The notes beneath the pieces are model-generated. The model did no database searches. It was not told the DNA's origin and saw only the letters and a program-made list of their open reading frames with translations. A stretch of 64,000 nt of DNA from Callorhinus ursinus (lineage: Eukaryota > Chordata > Mammalia > Carnivora > Otariidae). Shown here one piece after another: positions 22,166 through 34,490 of the stretch (positions within the stretch are counted from its first letter, which is position 1; each line of letters opens with the position of its first letter). The stretch spans positions 1,907,253 to 1,971,252 of the forward strand of contig NW_020312904.1 in NCBI RefSeq assembly GCF_003265705.1, read 5' to 3'. The translations under genes and the position numbers were made by a program.

Positions 22166-22505
22166 TCAGCGTCGTCCCAGGCATGGGCCACGGGCGACCC
22201 CCAGGGGAGCCAGCAGTCCCGGCTGAGACTCCAGCAAAGGCGAGGTGCTGGTGAAGCCTCCGGGATGTGGGCCATGAGCCACGCAGCCGGCGGTAACGGG
22301 GACGGGCTGGATGGTAACGGGCCTGGGGCACTGCATGGCCAGCATGGACACCACCTTGCGTCCGTGGCCAGAGGGCGGCCTGAGCCCCTTCTGTCTGGGG
22401 TCGGGCACCCCCTGATGGCCGTACACCGAGACAGGGCCCCATTTGTCCGAGGGCAGGACCCGGGCTTTCTTCTGGTCCATCTCTTTACAAATGTGACTCT
22501 GGGTC
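22166..22505 (-). CDS. Candidate coding exon, minus strand (unrecognised gene)
   Basis: A minus-strand frame opens at an acceptor-like CTCCACAG ending at 22506. It passes an ATG at 22480 and continues for about 104 codons to a TGA at 22166. The peptide begins MDQKKARVLPSDKWGPVSVY. By eye, roughly 80 percent of third codon positions are G or C, consistent with real coding sequence in a GC-rich region, although the region itself is GC-rich. A donor-like AAG/GTGGTG lies at about 22355, so a real exon might end there. No domain is recognised. The gene, if real, would run toward lower coordinates and might include 21779-21868. A lncRNA or chance frame is an equally good reading. Confidence 0.2.
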
Positions 22506-22792
22506 CTGTGGAGATTGGTCTGAGAATTTACGGCCTCAGCAGATTGCCCACCCTGGGCTCATTCCCTTCCCCAAAGCTCCCCTCACCACAGGAAGGGAGC
22601 CCAACCACGTCCCACAAAACGATCCATCCACCTCACAAGCTGTGTCTGCCAACCGATTGACATCCACAGGCCTGTATTTGCAATTTTGCAAGTGACCCCT
22701 GTAAGACTCACAGCGGTGAAAAGAATCCTATGGGTATTGTTCAGCTGTGAGCTGCAGACAGAATATCTCCGACAAAATAACCAAGACTTGCA

Positions 22793-22930
22793 TTTGTTTA
22801 GCGCTCCATAAATCTCAGAGGGCTTTTCGTACACAAGACGATTCCAGCTCTTTACGGCATGTCCCTGAGGCGGGACGGGGACGTGTTCTCGTCCCCTCTC
22901 CCTAGACAAGGAGGGCGAACCGCTGGGCTA
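22793..22930 (-). mobile_element. MIR relic
   Basis: CATTTGTTTAGCGCTCCATA, AGGGCTTTTCGTACAC, CCCTGAGGCGGGACGGG and TCTCCCTAGACAAGGAGGGC follow the reverse complement of MIR (TTTAGCGCTTTAC, CCTGTGAGGTAGG, CATTTTACAGATGAGGAAAC). Confidence 0.5.
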
Positions 22931-24254
22931 ACGCAGGGGCACTAATAAAGAGCTACCCCGAGCAGCCTGCTCAGCTCTGGAATAAAACGGTGACCTGTCC
23001 TGGCCAAGTTCACTTCTCCGTCTGGAGAGCCGGGCACATCAGAGATACTCAATACCTGTTTGATAAGTATGTTTTGCCATAAAAGTAGCTTGTTTGATGG
23101 GATAGCCCTAACCCCTCACAGACAGACCGGGGCATGACAGGTGCTAGTGGGTCTCTTAAGCAGAACTGACTGAGTTAATGTTAGAGCACCTTTTATCCCT
23201 GTTTCCTTTATTAAAAGTTTAAACTTCATGCTTTTTAAATTCCATGCTAATTGAGTCCTGCTCACCTGTTGGATATCCACTCCCTGGGACCCATACGGGG
23301 CCACGTGGAAAAGTGCAGACTGACATGGAGCCTGAAATCAGCCCTAAAGCTCACCGGTGGTACGTCTGGCCATTCAAACACACCCCACTTGCAGCTCTGG
23401 GTGGATCTGGACTGCACTTTTCCCACCCAACAAGGGGATGACAATCCCACCTCACTGGTAGTTATGGGGTCTAGGAGTCCAGCGAGTCAGGCATCTGCCA
23501 AAGGGCTTGCTCTCAGCAAGTGCTTGACACAGGTGGGGTGCCCGACCTGTTCACAGACTGCCTACCCTCCGCCAGGGCCCGAGAGCCTCACAGAATAGAT
23601 ACTCTCATCAGAAAGGAAGGTGTCACTGTTCTCTGCTGCATAGATTCGAAGTTGCCTTCTCATTTGGGGAGGCTCGGTTTAAAGGCAGGGGCCTGTTCCT
23701 GCTCCCAAGGCTCCTGGTGACGCCCGGGCTATGTACACTTTCCCATTGAGGCTGTGACTTCCCACCTCTGTGCCCTGTCCCGGCCATGTGGACCGCCCCT
23801 TCCCATCCCCCACCCACAGGCTGGGAGCTCTGGGCGGGCATGCGAGGGTGAGACTCGTGCATGGGGGCATTCCCACCTCCCACATCCAGGGACCCCGCTT
23901 CCCCACCCCTTCCCGCCTCTCGAGCTTTCCTGCTCCAAGCCACGCAAGTTGGTCTAAGTCCATTTCATCTCCCCGTTGCTGAGCTGGGTCGGGCGGAGCC
24001 TGGGCTTCAATGCTTGTGGGTCTGTCACTGGGTCTCAGAGCTTGAGGTCTACGGTCTCCTTTCTTCGTACTTCCCAAAATGGAGATGGATCTTCCCACCT
24101 TACGGTAAGCTCTCCCCTGGTCATCTTGCCAAACACCGTGCTAACGCTGAGTATGGGAGGGAATGTGCATGGAGGCAGATATGCCCCAGGTCCGCACCAG
24201 CTCTTGAGTTTGCACGTCTGCGAACACGAGGGGCTGGTGCTCCCACCACAAGGT
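22931..24254. other. Single-copy sequence with an AT-rich patch
   Basis: No gene recognised. Positions 23150-23275 form an AT-rich patch (GAGTTAATGTTAGAGC, CTTTATTAAAAGTTTAAAC, CATGCTAATTGAGTCC) matching no repeat I know, so this may be conserved noncoding sequence. The rest, including a C-rich stretch at 23760-23960, has only overlapping chance frames. Confidence 0.35.
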
Positions 24255-24400
24255 GGAGCTGAGGTTGCCAGAGCCGCACCTGGTCTTGTTCAGGGTCAGA
24301 CTGAGATGCAGTGGCCGGGGAAGGACCTGGGATTCTGCCTTTCTAACAAGGATCCTGGTGCTGCAGATGCTGTGGCTGTTGGAACATCCATAGCACCTGG
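24255..24400 (+). mobile_element. MER5A-like hAT DNA transposon relic
   Basis: GGGACCTGGGATTCTGC-type wording is present as GACCTGGGATTCTGCCTTTC, followed by TAACAAGGATCCTGGTGCTG and CAGATGCTGTGGCTG. That is the order of the MER5A right half. It is non-autonomous, with no transposase. Confidence 0.45.
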
Positions 24401-24611
24401 CCTGGGTCCTGGAATCGGGATAACAGCTATGTGGCTGTGGCACGTGGCATCTCCGCTCACATCCCCAAATGATGGCAGGGACGCCCGTGTCCTGGGCTTG
24501 TGGGCAGCACGGGAAGTTCTGTGTGTACTCGTGCAGTTGGGGAAAGGTAACAGTATCAGGTGGATCACACCGCTTCTCTATACAGGCAAGAGATACAGGA
24601 GCTTCAGCAAT

Positions 24612-24674
24612 AAAAATAAATGATGTATGGTGAATAACATAACAATAAAAAAATAAAAAATAAAAAATAAATGA
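24612..24674 (+). mobile_element. 39-bp 5'-truncated L1 insertion with 12-bp TSD
   Basis: Positions 24624-24662 read TGTATGGTGAATAACATAAC followed by AATAAA-rich tail sequence. This is the extreme 3' end of the full-length L1 at 44369-51373 (there TGTATGGTGAGTAACATAAC, then AATAAA). The exact 12-mer AAAAATAAATGA sits on both sides, at 24612-24623 and 24663-24674, as a target-site duplication. The insertion lies inside the older L1M tail. Confidence 0.75.
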
Positions 24675-24748
24675 GCTGTCAAGCCACAGAAAGACATGGA
24701 GGAAACGTAAGTGCACATTGCTACGTGAAGGCGGCCAGTTTGAAAAGG

Positions 24749-24750
<2 letters not shown>

Positions 24751-24790
<40 letters not shown>
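24751..24790. repeat. (AC)20 microsatellite
   Basis: Twenty perfect AC units. They start at the point where the surrounding old L1 would read GCTACATACTGTATG, so the tract probably grew from that seed. Confidence 0.98.
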
Positions 24791-24792
<2 letters not shown>

Positions 24793-25197
24793 TAGGATTC
24801 CAACTCTGTGGCATTCTGGGAAAGGCAGATCTATGGAGACGGTATGAGCAGCGGTTGCTTAGGGTTTAGAAGGAGGGAGCAGTGGCTAGGCGGACGGAGC
24901 CCAAAGGATTTTTAGAGCAGCGAAAGTATTCTGCATGGTGCCATAAGAGTGGATTTATATCATCATACACACGTCAAATCCACAGAATGCATAACACCGA
25001 GTGAGCCTTAGCGTAAACCGCAGACTTTAGTTAACAAGAATGTATCAACATGGGCTCACCCGTCCTGACTAATGCACCCCACCGATGCAACCGGGCGGTT
25101 AGAGGACTGCGCTGTGGGGATATGTGGGAGCCCCCTGCTTTCCTTTGATTTTTCTGTTACCCTAAATGTGCTCCAAAAAACAAATAAAGGCTATTAA

Positions 25198-26979
25198 TTA
25201 AACAAAATGAACTTTTCCAAAGAGAGAAAAAGATACAAGAACTTAGCAGCAGAAAAAGGGGGATGAGCAGGCTGCACAGAGCAAGGGCAAGCTTCCTTGG
25301 CCTGCAACTTCATCTTAGCCCTCCACCCACCAGAGGGGGAAAAAAAAAAGCACCAATAAAAAAAATACCACCAGTCCATAGACCCAAGACTCTCCTGGGT
25401 CTGCAGAAAGCCACTCTGCCCGTCATGTGGAGGTTTTCCATCACCCTTTGGAGTTCATGGGTGCACGGGTCGAGGTAGCTGTGTTAACAGCACCTTTCTG
25501 AGGGCCTTCTGCCCAAGGCTGGGCAGAAGCAAGGTCCGATGCCCAGGGAAAGCATTCTCCAGGAGTTTTGCCCCGCAGGGCTGGGCCTGCTGAGTTCTGG
25601 GCCCGGGGGATGCCTCTCACAGAGCGCCAGGTCCAATTCAGTGCCCTGGAGCTAGGCAATGCTATTGATCTTTGTCCAGGAAGTCAGGGCCCCACCCGCG
25701 GCCCTGCTCCGCCATCTGGTCTGGAGCCTCCACCGAAACAGAAGTGTAATTTGACATTTTCAGGTGGAATAGAGAGTACTTGTCTATGGAAGCAATCGTT
25801 AAGAATATTTTCATTCTCGTGGTTGCCAGAAAATTACAGGTAAGATGACCATACAATTTATCGGTGAATCTAAAACGCATTTGAGAGTAAATGGCAGGGG
25901 AGAATGACAAATAACCATATATACATGATATAAAAGAAAACAGATTGGTATGTGTCTGTGTGCGTATGTATGAATATGTATGTATCCATATAAATATACA
26001 TGTATAGACGTAGAAGAACATACACAAATCAATCGGTTTTATTATATTGATAAGCCTATATAATTCTGTTCAAAAATCCCTTTCAAAAATAAAATATACT
26101 CTAAAAATAGCATACCTTTGTGATCATTAAAGCACAATTTTTAAAATTTCTTTATATCGATTGTCTTAATTTTAAAGTAACACTGCAGCTTAATAATGTT
26201 GGCATGTATCCATGAGCTTTCTTAGACATATCTGTGTCAAACATATGTTACTAGTATTTTTCTGAAGAATGTATTTTTAATGTGTTTTCAACTTTTATAT
26301 ATTTGAAACAGTGTCCATAATTTTTCAAAGTTGAATTTTGGGGGTAATACACTAGAAAGTGATGAAAAATTCATTTGACCCTTCTCTTTATACCTCAATA
26401 CTCTTTATTGACAAAATATTTTCTCTACGGGTACTGAAGTAGCTGGTCGGCTCAGAGCAATTTCTGCTAAATGTGGATATTCTCAGGCGTCACTATTCGT
26501 TGACATACCTAAATATATCACCCTGTGTATTTTCAGTCATACTCTGTGTCAGATGCTTTAGGCTGAGTGGAAATAATGCATGCAACATGAAGACTTGAAC
26601 GTTTAGGAAGGAGTAATGAGAAAATATGTGGATCAATGGAAAAGACTATTTTCCTCTTGCTTTGAAATATGTATGGTGGTTCAATGCAAAATGTAGAGTA
26701 TTGGTTACGGGATTTGTAACACCTGCAGATGGGTCTGGTACGTGTGATAATTGTCACACAAAAGGCCAGTGGACGGTAGGTAAATGGACCTCCTTGCAAG
26801 ACTCATTGCGGATATGAAGTGGTGCAGTTGTAACACGAAGTTTACTGTAAAAAAATACAAGATGTATGTAAGAATGTCTGGAGCAATCATGATACATACC
26901 CCAAGATATGCATCTGCACCTGCATCCATATCTGTATCCATTTAACGTTAAGACGTGAAAGACGAAACTTGAGGGGAAC
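25198..26979. other. Transition into AT-rich DNA, no gene seen
   Basis: GC content falls sharply after about 25.8 kb. Positions 25900-26010 are rich in TATG/TATA words. No gene is recognised, and the remainder is AT-rich sequence with no repeat I can name. Confidence 0.4.
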
Positions 26980-28098
26980 CGGGTGGGGAAAACAGCAAAT
27001 TGATGGAATCATCAAGCCATTTCAGTGACCACATTAATGTAAATTGACTAAACACTCAAGTGAAATTCAGGGATTTTCAAAATACTATAAAAATGCAAGT
27101 CCCCAACTATATGCTTTCTGCAGGAAGTGTTCTTTAAATATAATAGTGCAGGTAGGAGAATGGGTGGAAATATAGACCATGCAAACAGCATAAGAAGACT
27201 GGAATGGTTGTATTAATGTCAGACAAAGTCCACCTCGAGATGAGGTGTAGTCACAGAGATAAAGATGAACATTTCATAAGGAAAAAAGGGCAAATTCTTG
27301 AGGAAGACATACAACCATACGCATGGATATGCCTATAAACAGCTTAAAAACGTAAATTATAAAAATCTCACAAAATCAAAGGGAAAAATGGACAAATATA
27401 CAATCATAGTTGAGGATCTTAGTACCTCTCTCTCAGAAATTAATAGACCACATAGACCAAAAAGATCAATATTGTCAGGGAGGATCCAAACAACATTATC
27501 AATCACCTTCACCAAATTGATACTTACAAAGCACTACACAAAATGACTTCTTTCCAATATGTACATGGTGTAATCACCAAGATAGATCATATGCTGGGCC
27601 ATTAAACAAGTATTAGTAAAATTAAAATGATTTTAATAATGCAGAATGTGTTCTCTGACTAGGATGGAGTTGAGTTAGAACTCCACAGCAGTATAATATC
27701 CAGACAAATCCATACATGTGGAAATTAGATATTACACTCCCAGATAATCATGGGACAAAAAGGAAGCACAGAGGAAAGAGATAGTTTTTTTTATCAGAAT
27801 GTTAATGAAAATAAAGCATATTAAAGATCTACAAGATGTAATTAGAACAGTGCTTTTAGGGAAGCTTATAGTGTTAAATTCTCATATCAAAAAATAATAA
27901 TGGTATACAATCGATTTAAATTTCCATCAGTAGAAGCTAAAACTAGAAGGAAAGTTAATTCAAAGTTAGTAAGAATTAGGCAATTATAAAGACAAGAACT
28001 GAAATCTGGAAATAGAGAGAAAATCAAAGATATTCATGATTCCAAAAGTTGATTTTTTGAAGAGCAAGAAACTGACAAGCTTCTGGAATAATTCATGC

Positions 28099-28129
<31 letters not shown>

Positions 28130-30090
28130 AGGCCAAGTATGGGCAACATGAATGCAATGGAGGACATAACCATAGATTCTACAGATATTAAAAGGAAACA
28201 AGTGAGTATTGTGACAATCTTTGCCAATACATTTAACAAATCAGGTAAACTCACTGAAACAATATGTATCAGAATCAACTCAAGATGAATCTGAATGAGA
28301 GAGGCCAAAATCTATAATGAAAGGGAGATGTATCTTTTCCATGAATTAAAGACTCAACCCATGCGAGACATTATCACTTCTCCCTGAATCAAGTGTTAGA
28401 TTCCATGCAACCCCCAAAACAATCCTACGAGGCATTTTTGTAGAATTTGCCAACTTGCTTTGAAACTTTATAAAGAGATAGAGAACATCTAGAATACATT
28501 TTAAAAATCCTTAAAAAAGAACAAAGTAAATTTACATGCCTGACGTCAAAACTTATTCTAATGCTATAACAATTAAGACAATATGGTACTGGTTAAAAAT
28601 AGAAAGGCTGATTACTGAAATAAAAGAGTGAGCCGCCAAACATAGTCCATTAATTTTTGAACACTGGCATCAAAGCAATACAATGTAAAAAGGAAAGTCA
28701 TTTCAACAATGGTGCTGGAACCACAAGAAATCTTTAGGAAAAAAGTATAAAAAACACACCTCTACTCTTATCCCACACTATACACAAACATTTAAAACTA
28801 TGAAGTTTCTAGAAGAAAACACAACAGTATGTCTTCATGAGTTGGGGATATGCAAAGTTTTCTTAATACACAGAAAGCAATAACTATAAAAGAACAAAAA
28901 GTAATTAATTTGGCTTCATCAAATTTATACCTTCTTATTAAGAGACAGCATTAAGAGACTGAATAGACAAGCCTCACATTGCAAGAAAAGGAAACTATGC
29001 TGACAAGAACTTTTATCGAGACTATAAAAACTCCTAAAACTTAGTGAAGAAAAGATGAAATAACCTAATTAAAACCGAGCGATGGATTTTAAGCAAGATA
29101 TACAAATGGTCAGTAAGCACTCACATGAGAAAGTGCTCAACATCATTAGCCCTCAGGGAATGGAAATTTAAACCAAAATAAAGTGATTCATTCACTCACC
29201 AATAATAAAACAGCTGAATCTAAAACCATTCACAACACAAAATATTGGTGAGGATGCACATCAGTCAGAACTCACATATTTTTGGTGACATTTTAGAATG
29301 CTACAACCACTTTGGAAAATATTGGGCAGTTTCTTCTAAAACAAACATATGCCCCGTGAAAGGCAGTCATATGTCTACAAAAATGCTTACTCAGGACTGT
29401 CCCTAACAGCTTTATTCATAATAGCCCCACACTGGAAACAGCCCACATGTCCATCAACGGGGTAACTGAGAAACAAACCTTGGCAGTAGATTCATCACAT
29501 AAACCCACTGTTTTATAATCACCATTGAAAAGGGAAAAAAAACATACAGTGATACACAACCACATGAATGAATCCCAAAGTCATCACGCTGAGTGAAAGA
29601 AACCTTTCCCCCAAAAAGGTCTATTCCAGATGATTCAATGTATATAAGGTCCTAGAACAGATTGAACTCATGTATGGTGAAATAAATCAAAACAGTGGAA
29701 GGAAATGAGGAAGTGGAAAAATTCTGTATGTTTTTTGGCTTAGCCAGTGAATTTATCAAAATTCATCAAATACTACCCTAATAATTGGGCATTTAACAGT
29801 ATGCAGTATGCAAATTCTAACTGAAAAAAAAATATATATATATAAAGTTGAGTTAGTAATCTGCATGTTAAAATATTTAAGGATGAAATGAACTGATGTC
29901 TACAACTTACATTAAAAAGAATCCAAAAAATAAGGTGGATGGATGAGTAAAGAGATGGATAATTTTGTGGAAAGCAAGTATAATAAATTGTTAAAGGTAC
30001 AACAGAGGCAATACATGTATGGGTGTTCTCTATAAAATTCTTTCATCTTTTCTGTATGTTTGAAAATTTCTGTAATTAAATGTTGAGGAA
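26980..30090 (+). mobile_element. Ancient L1 (L1M-type), ORF2 remnant to 3' end
   Basis: About 3.1 kb of heavily decayed LINE-1. ORF2 landmarks appear in order: the N-terminal endonuclease region (CATTAATGTAAATTGACTAAAC near 27030), GTTGTATTAATGTCAGAC, ATTTCATAAGGAAAAAAGGG, ACAAATATACAATCATAGTTG, CACCAAGATAGATCATATGC, then a reverse-transcriptase gap, then the C-terminal region (AGAAAGTGCTCAACATCATT, CATAATAGCCCCACACTGG, TGTCCATCAACGGGG). The 3' end GGGTGTTCTCTATAAAATTC and TTTGAAAATTTCTGTAATTA closes it near 30090. A (TA)n stretch at 29828-29843 lies inside. No intact frame longer than about 80 codons survives. Confidence 0.75.
28098..28130. repeat. (AG)n microsatellite inside the old L1
   Basis: About 15 AG units with one AAAG interruption near the start. 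Confidence 0.95.
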
Positions 30091-33000
30091 GCAAGAACTT
30101 CTTCAAAACTTCTTCTCACATATTGATAAACCCCAAGTCGCAATTGATTGTAGCATTCCAAAATTAAATCTTAACTATGTTCAATACCACCAGTTTCTTG
30201 CTTGCTTGCTTCAGGACAGATAAACATCTAAATAATCGCAAATTGCTAAGAGCTTTAAATCTCAAATTGTTTTTGGAACTTTGCATGTAGAATTCTTTGA
30301 TTAAAGATTTCTAAAATACAAGAATTTTGAACATAATGTACCTGGAATGTGGAGGATGTCTTTGCATGTTTAATACCATTATGAGGCACTTAGCTTGATT
30401 TATATAGCCCCTCAAGGGTCAAATATGTTTAAGACCCGAGTCCAGGCTACACCGGCAGTGCTGATAAAGTTTTCATACCCACAATCGACTTCCTTACAAA
30501 ACATGTCACAGTTTACTTGAATTGTGTACATATATTGAGTATTTGTAAATCTTTGGTTGGTGTGATATCACAATGCGGATGCCATCAGGAAGTGGAGATG
30601 CACCACAATCAATTCCAAGCTCCATGGTTCCTTAGTCTAGTGAAATATTCTTCCCATCATAACTCTGTGCCCCATCAAACTTTATTAAAAATTTCTGTAC
30701 GAAACCAAATGGTTTTCTCTTCAATGCTAAAGTTTTAACAGAATTATAATGATTTTCACGGTAAGTTAAGAAGATCTTGGCACCAACATCTTCCCAAAGC
30801 TTTCTTTTAATTTTATTGATTGTATTAATAAAACCTCATCTTAAAAAATAAGTGAACTGATTTACTGCTTTCAGGATCCGATGGCGTTGGCATAAAGCTT
30901 TGCATTATTTAACTATTTGTAACACTCTCCTGATAATCTGCCCAGTGTGTTACTAGCTGTTGCTTTGCTTTTCAGATGTATGTGATCGACAATGAGTGAA
31001 ATTAGCTTAGAAAGAGTCAACTGATCAGAAAGAACAGCCATGCTTCTTGAAATGAGATGGTACTCTGCTTTCGCAACTGCACAGAGCCAGTTTTCAGTGT
31101 TGAGGACACACTGCTTAAAATAATGACCAGCCTTTGAAGAAGATGCAGATGCTCCTTCAGGAGCACGTGGAGAGTGGTTTCAAAATCCTATCCAAGACAC
31201 ATTTCACTATAAAATGTCTTGAGAAGCAGAAATGCAGGTCTTGATTTTCATTCAATAGGTGCTTTATTTTTGAATGCCCCCACAGTGAAAGTTATTGCAA
31301 AATAAATGTCTTCAACCAACATAATAAATTATAGATTTATACTGTACAGCAAAATACAAACCGTCAAGAGCATTCAGACTGCTGTCTACATGCTCTATGG
31401 CAGGGCTACCCAGCCTTCACTCCCCACATGCCTCTCGCACTCCCCTCATTGGTCGGGTCCTGTGAAGAATTCTTCATAGTTAATCACTGTCTCAGCTACA
31501 GCTCTAGACAAGAGCACAGTGGAAGCTGGAAGTGCAAGGTGGAAGATTCTGGAATCCACCTGGCTCATTTTAATGCAACTATTAATAATAGGTCATTTAA
31601 CGATGAAACATCTGGCACAAAATGCTAAGCAGGACGGGGGTATGGTATGAGACACCCTTTGGCAAACTGGGACATGGAGTCCTCCCATTAAAGGATGTTC
31701 CAGATGGTCCTATGTAATACAGACAGACCCAGGGTCAGATCCGGATGCCTGCAGACCAGTCCCAGGTGAGTCCCAGCACGGCCACGCTGAGCAAGTCTTG
31801 TCCAGACAGACTGTCCTGTCTGCCTTGACAATGAAGGTGAGTCTAAATGTATTCATGCTGATATATTTTACAGGTATATGTAATTAAATATCTCTCACAT
31901 ATAAGGAAGACATAAAACCTCATTTAGTTCAGAGCAATCTCCAAGGACTTCATAGAAAGAGGGAATTATCCTGCACTTAGTTTCTGAGATGTTGGAATAT
32001 TAGAGATTAAGATTCTGCTTGTCTGCGAATAATTCCCTGGATCCCTCAGGTGCAGAGGGGTTGGCGTCTGGGGACTGGGCGAGGGTGGACAGACGCAGTC
32101 CACCTGCGCTGGCCGTACCGCGGGGGGCCTCAGACAAGATGTTTGCGGGTATGTTTGAGTCAAGTGTCCAATAATCAAATGCCAACAAATATTAGCAGAT
32201 CGTATCACTGTTTTTGCCTTCTTTGGCATCATTTCCATACCATGATGCTGAGCCTGAACCCGAAGCTGAGACAGCGTGGATTGTAAGCTACATCATTAAT
32301 TTAATAATGGCTTTCCTGGCTGAAAAAGGCAAGATGATAGTTCACATAAACCTTGTCTGTAAAACACCTGCCAATGTCAGAAATATTAAAATGTGGATGA
32401 AACCACACTGAATCTTAGAATGCAAGATATTTAAATTTGGGAAGTCTTGCTTTACAGGCCGTGTATCCCTGGGTCACGTTGCAGACACCGGTTGGCACGT
32501 ACTAGCCGCGTATACACCCAGACAGCAGCTGTCAAGGTGAACCCCATGACACCACCATCTCCGCATATCAAAAACACGAGGATGTCAGCAGTTTCATAGG
32601 GGTCAGCTTCATAGAATAACGAGAGAAAATGACTTCTGGCTAGGGGTCCGTTACCATGTGCAACAGACGCGACATGACTTTTGCTAAGTCGTCACAAGCA
32701 GAGACATGAGTTAGACGTGATCCCACTCCCGCAGATGCGGAACTGGAGATGCAGAAGCACACCTAACCGCAGGCCCTGCCGCGAGGCGCCCTCCGTTCCT
32801 GCTGTCCCCTACCTCTCTGCTCCGGCTCCCGCTGAAAAAGGATTTCTCCATCTGTCAAAACACCATCAACCCTCCTCATGAGCTGCAGCATTAACGGTTC
32901 TCCAAGTAGCTGGCCAGGGGCTCCCATCACAAGCACCAGTGCCCCGAATCCGGTTATTCATGCTGCTGTCCAGAGCGGTGATGCCCCGTGAATGAAAACC

Positions 33001-33749
33001 CCGGCTCCAGAAAGATTTATTCTTGTGAGGCCAGCACTGTTGGTGGGGTCCTGCCCTGGCTGCTGAGCAGGATATGGAGATTAAACTAAGAGGGAAAGAG
33101 GCTCTCACCCTCAAGGAACACCAAATAAAAACGCCCACAGTGATGGGCACCTTGGGGCAGGTAGACCTCCTATTTCCAGCAGGTACTCCTCAGGGAGAGA
33201 TGCTTGTTGAGCCTTTGTGGGGAGGGAGGGACCGTACCTCCAAATGGGCCACCTGCAGCCTTCTTTAAAGATATTTAAAACCTTCCCTTCAAGTTTGAAA
33301 GAAGCATAGTAAGAAGTGTCTATACGGTGTATGCTCAATATAAAAAGGACGCTGAAGTTAATGAGAGGAACACTCCAGGACGGATCACTTCATTTAAAAG
33401 GGAAACGTAACTAGTGTTGGCCTCTGTGCCTGGACACCCTTGTCCTCCAGAGATTAATGCTACCTCGAATTCTGTGCAAGTCATCCCCCACCTTCTCTTA
33501 ATGGTTTGACCATATATGAAGGTATTCTTAAGAGACAAAGTCCAGCTTCACGTTTTGGATCTTTAAGAAGGAACTCACGCTGTAAGAATGAGCCGGGCCA
33601 GTGCAGTGAGTTAGTCTGCGGATGGGTCCCAGAACCTGGCCTGACCCCCAGCTCTTCCACGAGCACCTGCCCCAGCTGATCAAGACCTCCACCACCATCC
33701 TGGTGAAGAGCTTCCTCTTATTCTCAGTTGCCAGGAATTTCTTTGTTAT
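30091..33749. other. AT-moderate sequence, few repeats, no gene recognised
   Basis: About 3.7 kb with little recognisable repeat content, unlike its flanks. Frames are short (90 codons at most). Unexpectedly repeat-poor stretches such as 30440-31340 could contain conserved noncoding elements or a transcribed noncoding exon; I cannot support a specific call. Positions 32700-32870 are locally GC-rich. Confidence 0.4.
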
Positions 33750-34490
33750 CATGAAAGGATACTGATTTTATAACATTATTTCACTGTATCTGCTTCCATT
33801 ATCCTGTTACCACCTGTTAATGTGGTAAATTAATTGTGCTTTAAATGTTATACCAAGCTTGTGATCTAGGAATAATCCTCATTTCGACACAATGGATTAC
33901 ATGCTGTATGTGTCACTGGATTTGGTTTAGACATATTATGTTTAGGATATTTGCATTTGATTCATCATTTGGATCAGCCTGTGATTTTATTTCTTGTACT
34001 ATCTGTGTGAGGACTTAGCAACAATGTCTTAATGACCTCATAAAGGGAAGGGTCAAGGGTTTGTTCTTATTTCATAATCTGGAAGAGGTTGAAAAGAATG
34101 AATTTTTTTCTATCCACAATGTTTGGATTACTTCTCTAAAACTGATTGGACCTTGAGGAATCTTTATAGAGGCATTTAAAATTATTGTTTCATGTTCTGT
34201 GTTTTCTTCTTGACTTGCTTGGTAATTCATATTTTTTTTTCTAAAAAGCATGATATGACTTAATCACTTTTATTAAGAAATAATTAATAATATTCTCTTT
34301 TTAAATTTCCAGCATCAATGCACTTTTTATTTTTCATTCTTCTTGCTCTCTGTGCTTCAGCCTGAATATTTCCTACTGAGTTATATTCCAGTTCACTAAT
34401 CTTTTCTTTGATGCGAAGAATCGGCTGTTAAACTCATTTACTAAGTACATAATTTTAACTATTAATATTTTAATTCAAAAATCTCCATTT
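33750..34490 (-). mobile_element. Ancient L1 ORF2 fragment (antisense)
   Basis: In plus-strand reading, CACAATGGATTACATGCTG, CACTGGATTTGGTTTAGAC, AGGATATTTGCATTTGATTC, CATCATTTGGATCAGCCTG, TAATGACCTCATAAAGGG and AATCTGGAAGAGGTTGAAAAG follow the reverse complement of the L1 reverse-transcriptase region. The copy is very diverged, with no open frame. Confidence 0.55.

Larger units (their letters stand above)
24590..25197 (+). mobile_element. Old L1 (L1M-type) 3' end
   Basis: AAATGAGCTGTCAAGCCACA, GAAAGACATGGAGGAAACG, GTGAAGGCGGCCAGTTTG, GATTCCAACTCTGTGGCATTC, AGGATTTTTAGAGCAGCG, CCACAGAATGCATAACACCG and a CTCCAAAAAACAAATAAAG tail follow an old mammalian L1 3' UTR in order. It is interrupted by a 39-bp younger L1 insertion (24624-24662) and by an (AC)20 microsatellite (24751-24790). 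Confidence 0.65.

Noticed and set aside
24141..24803. 220-codon minus frame
   Set aside because: Runs through the (AC)20 tract, the old L1 tail and the MER5A-like repeat.
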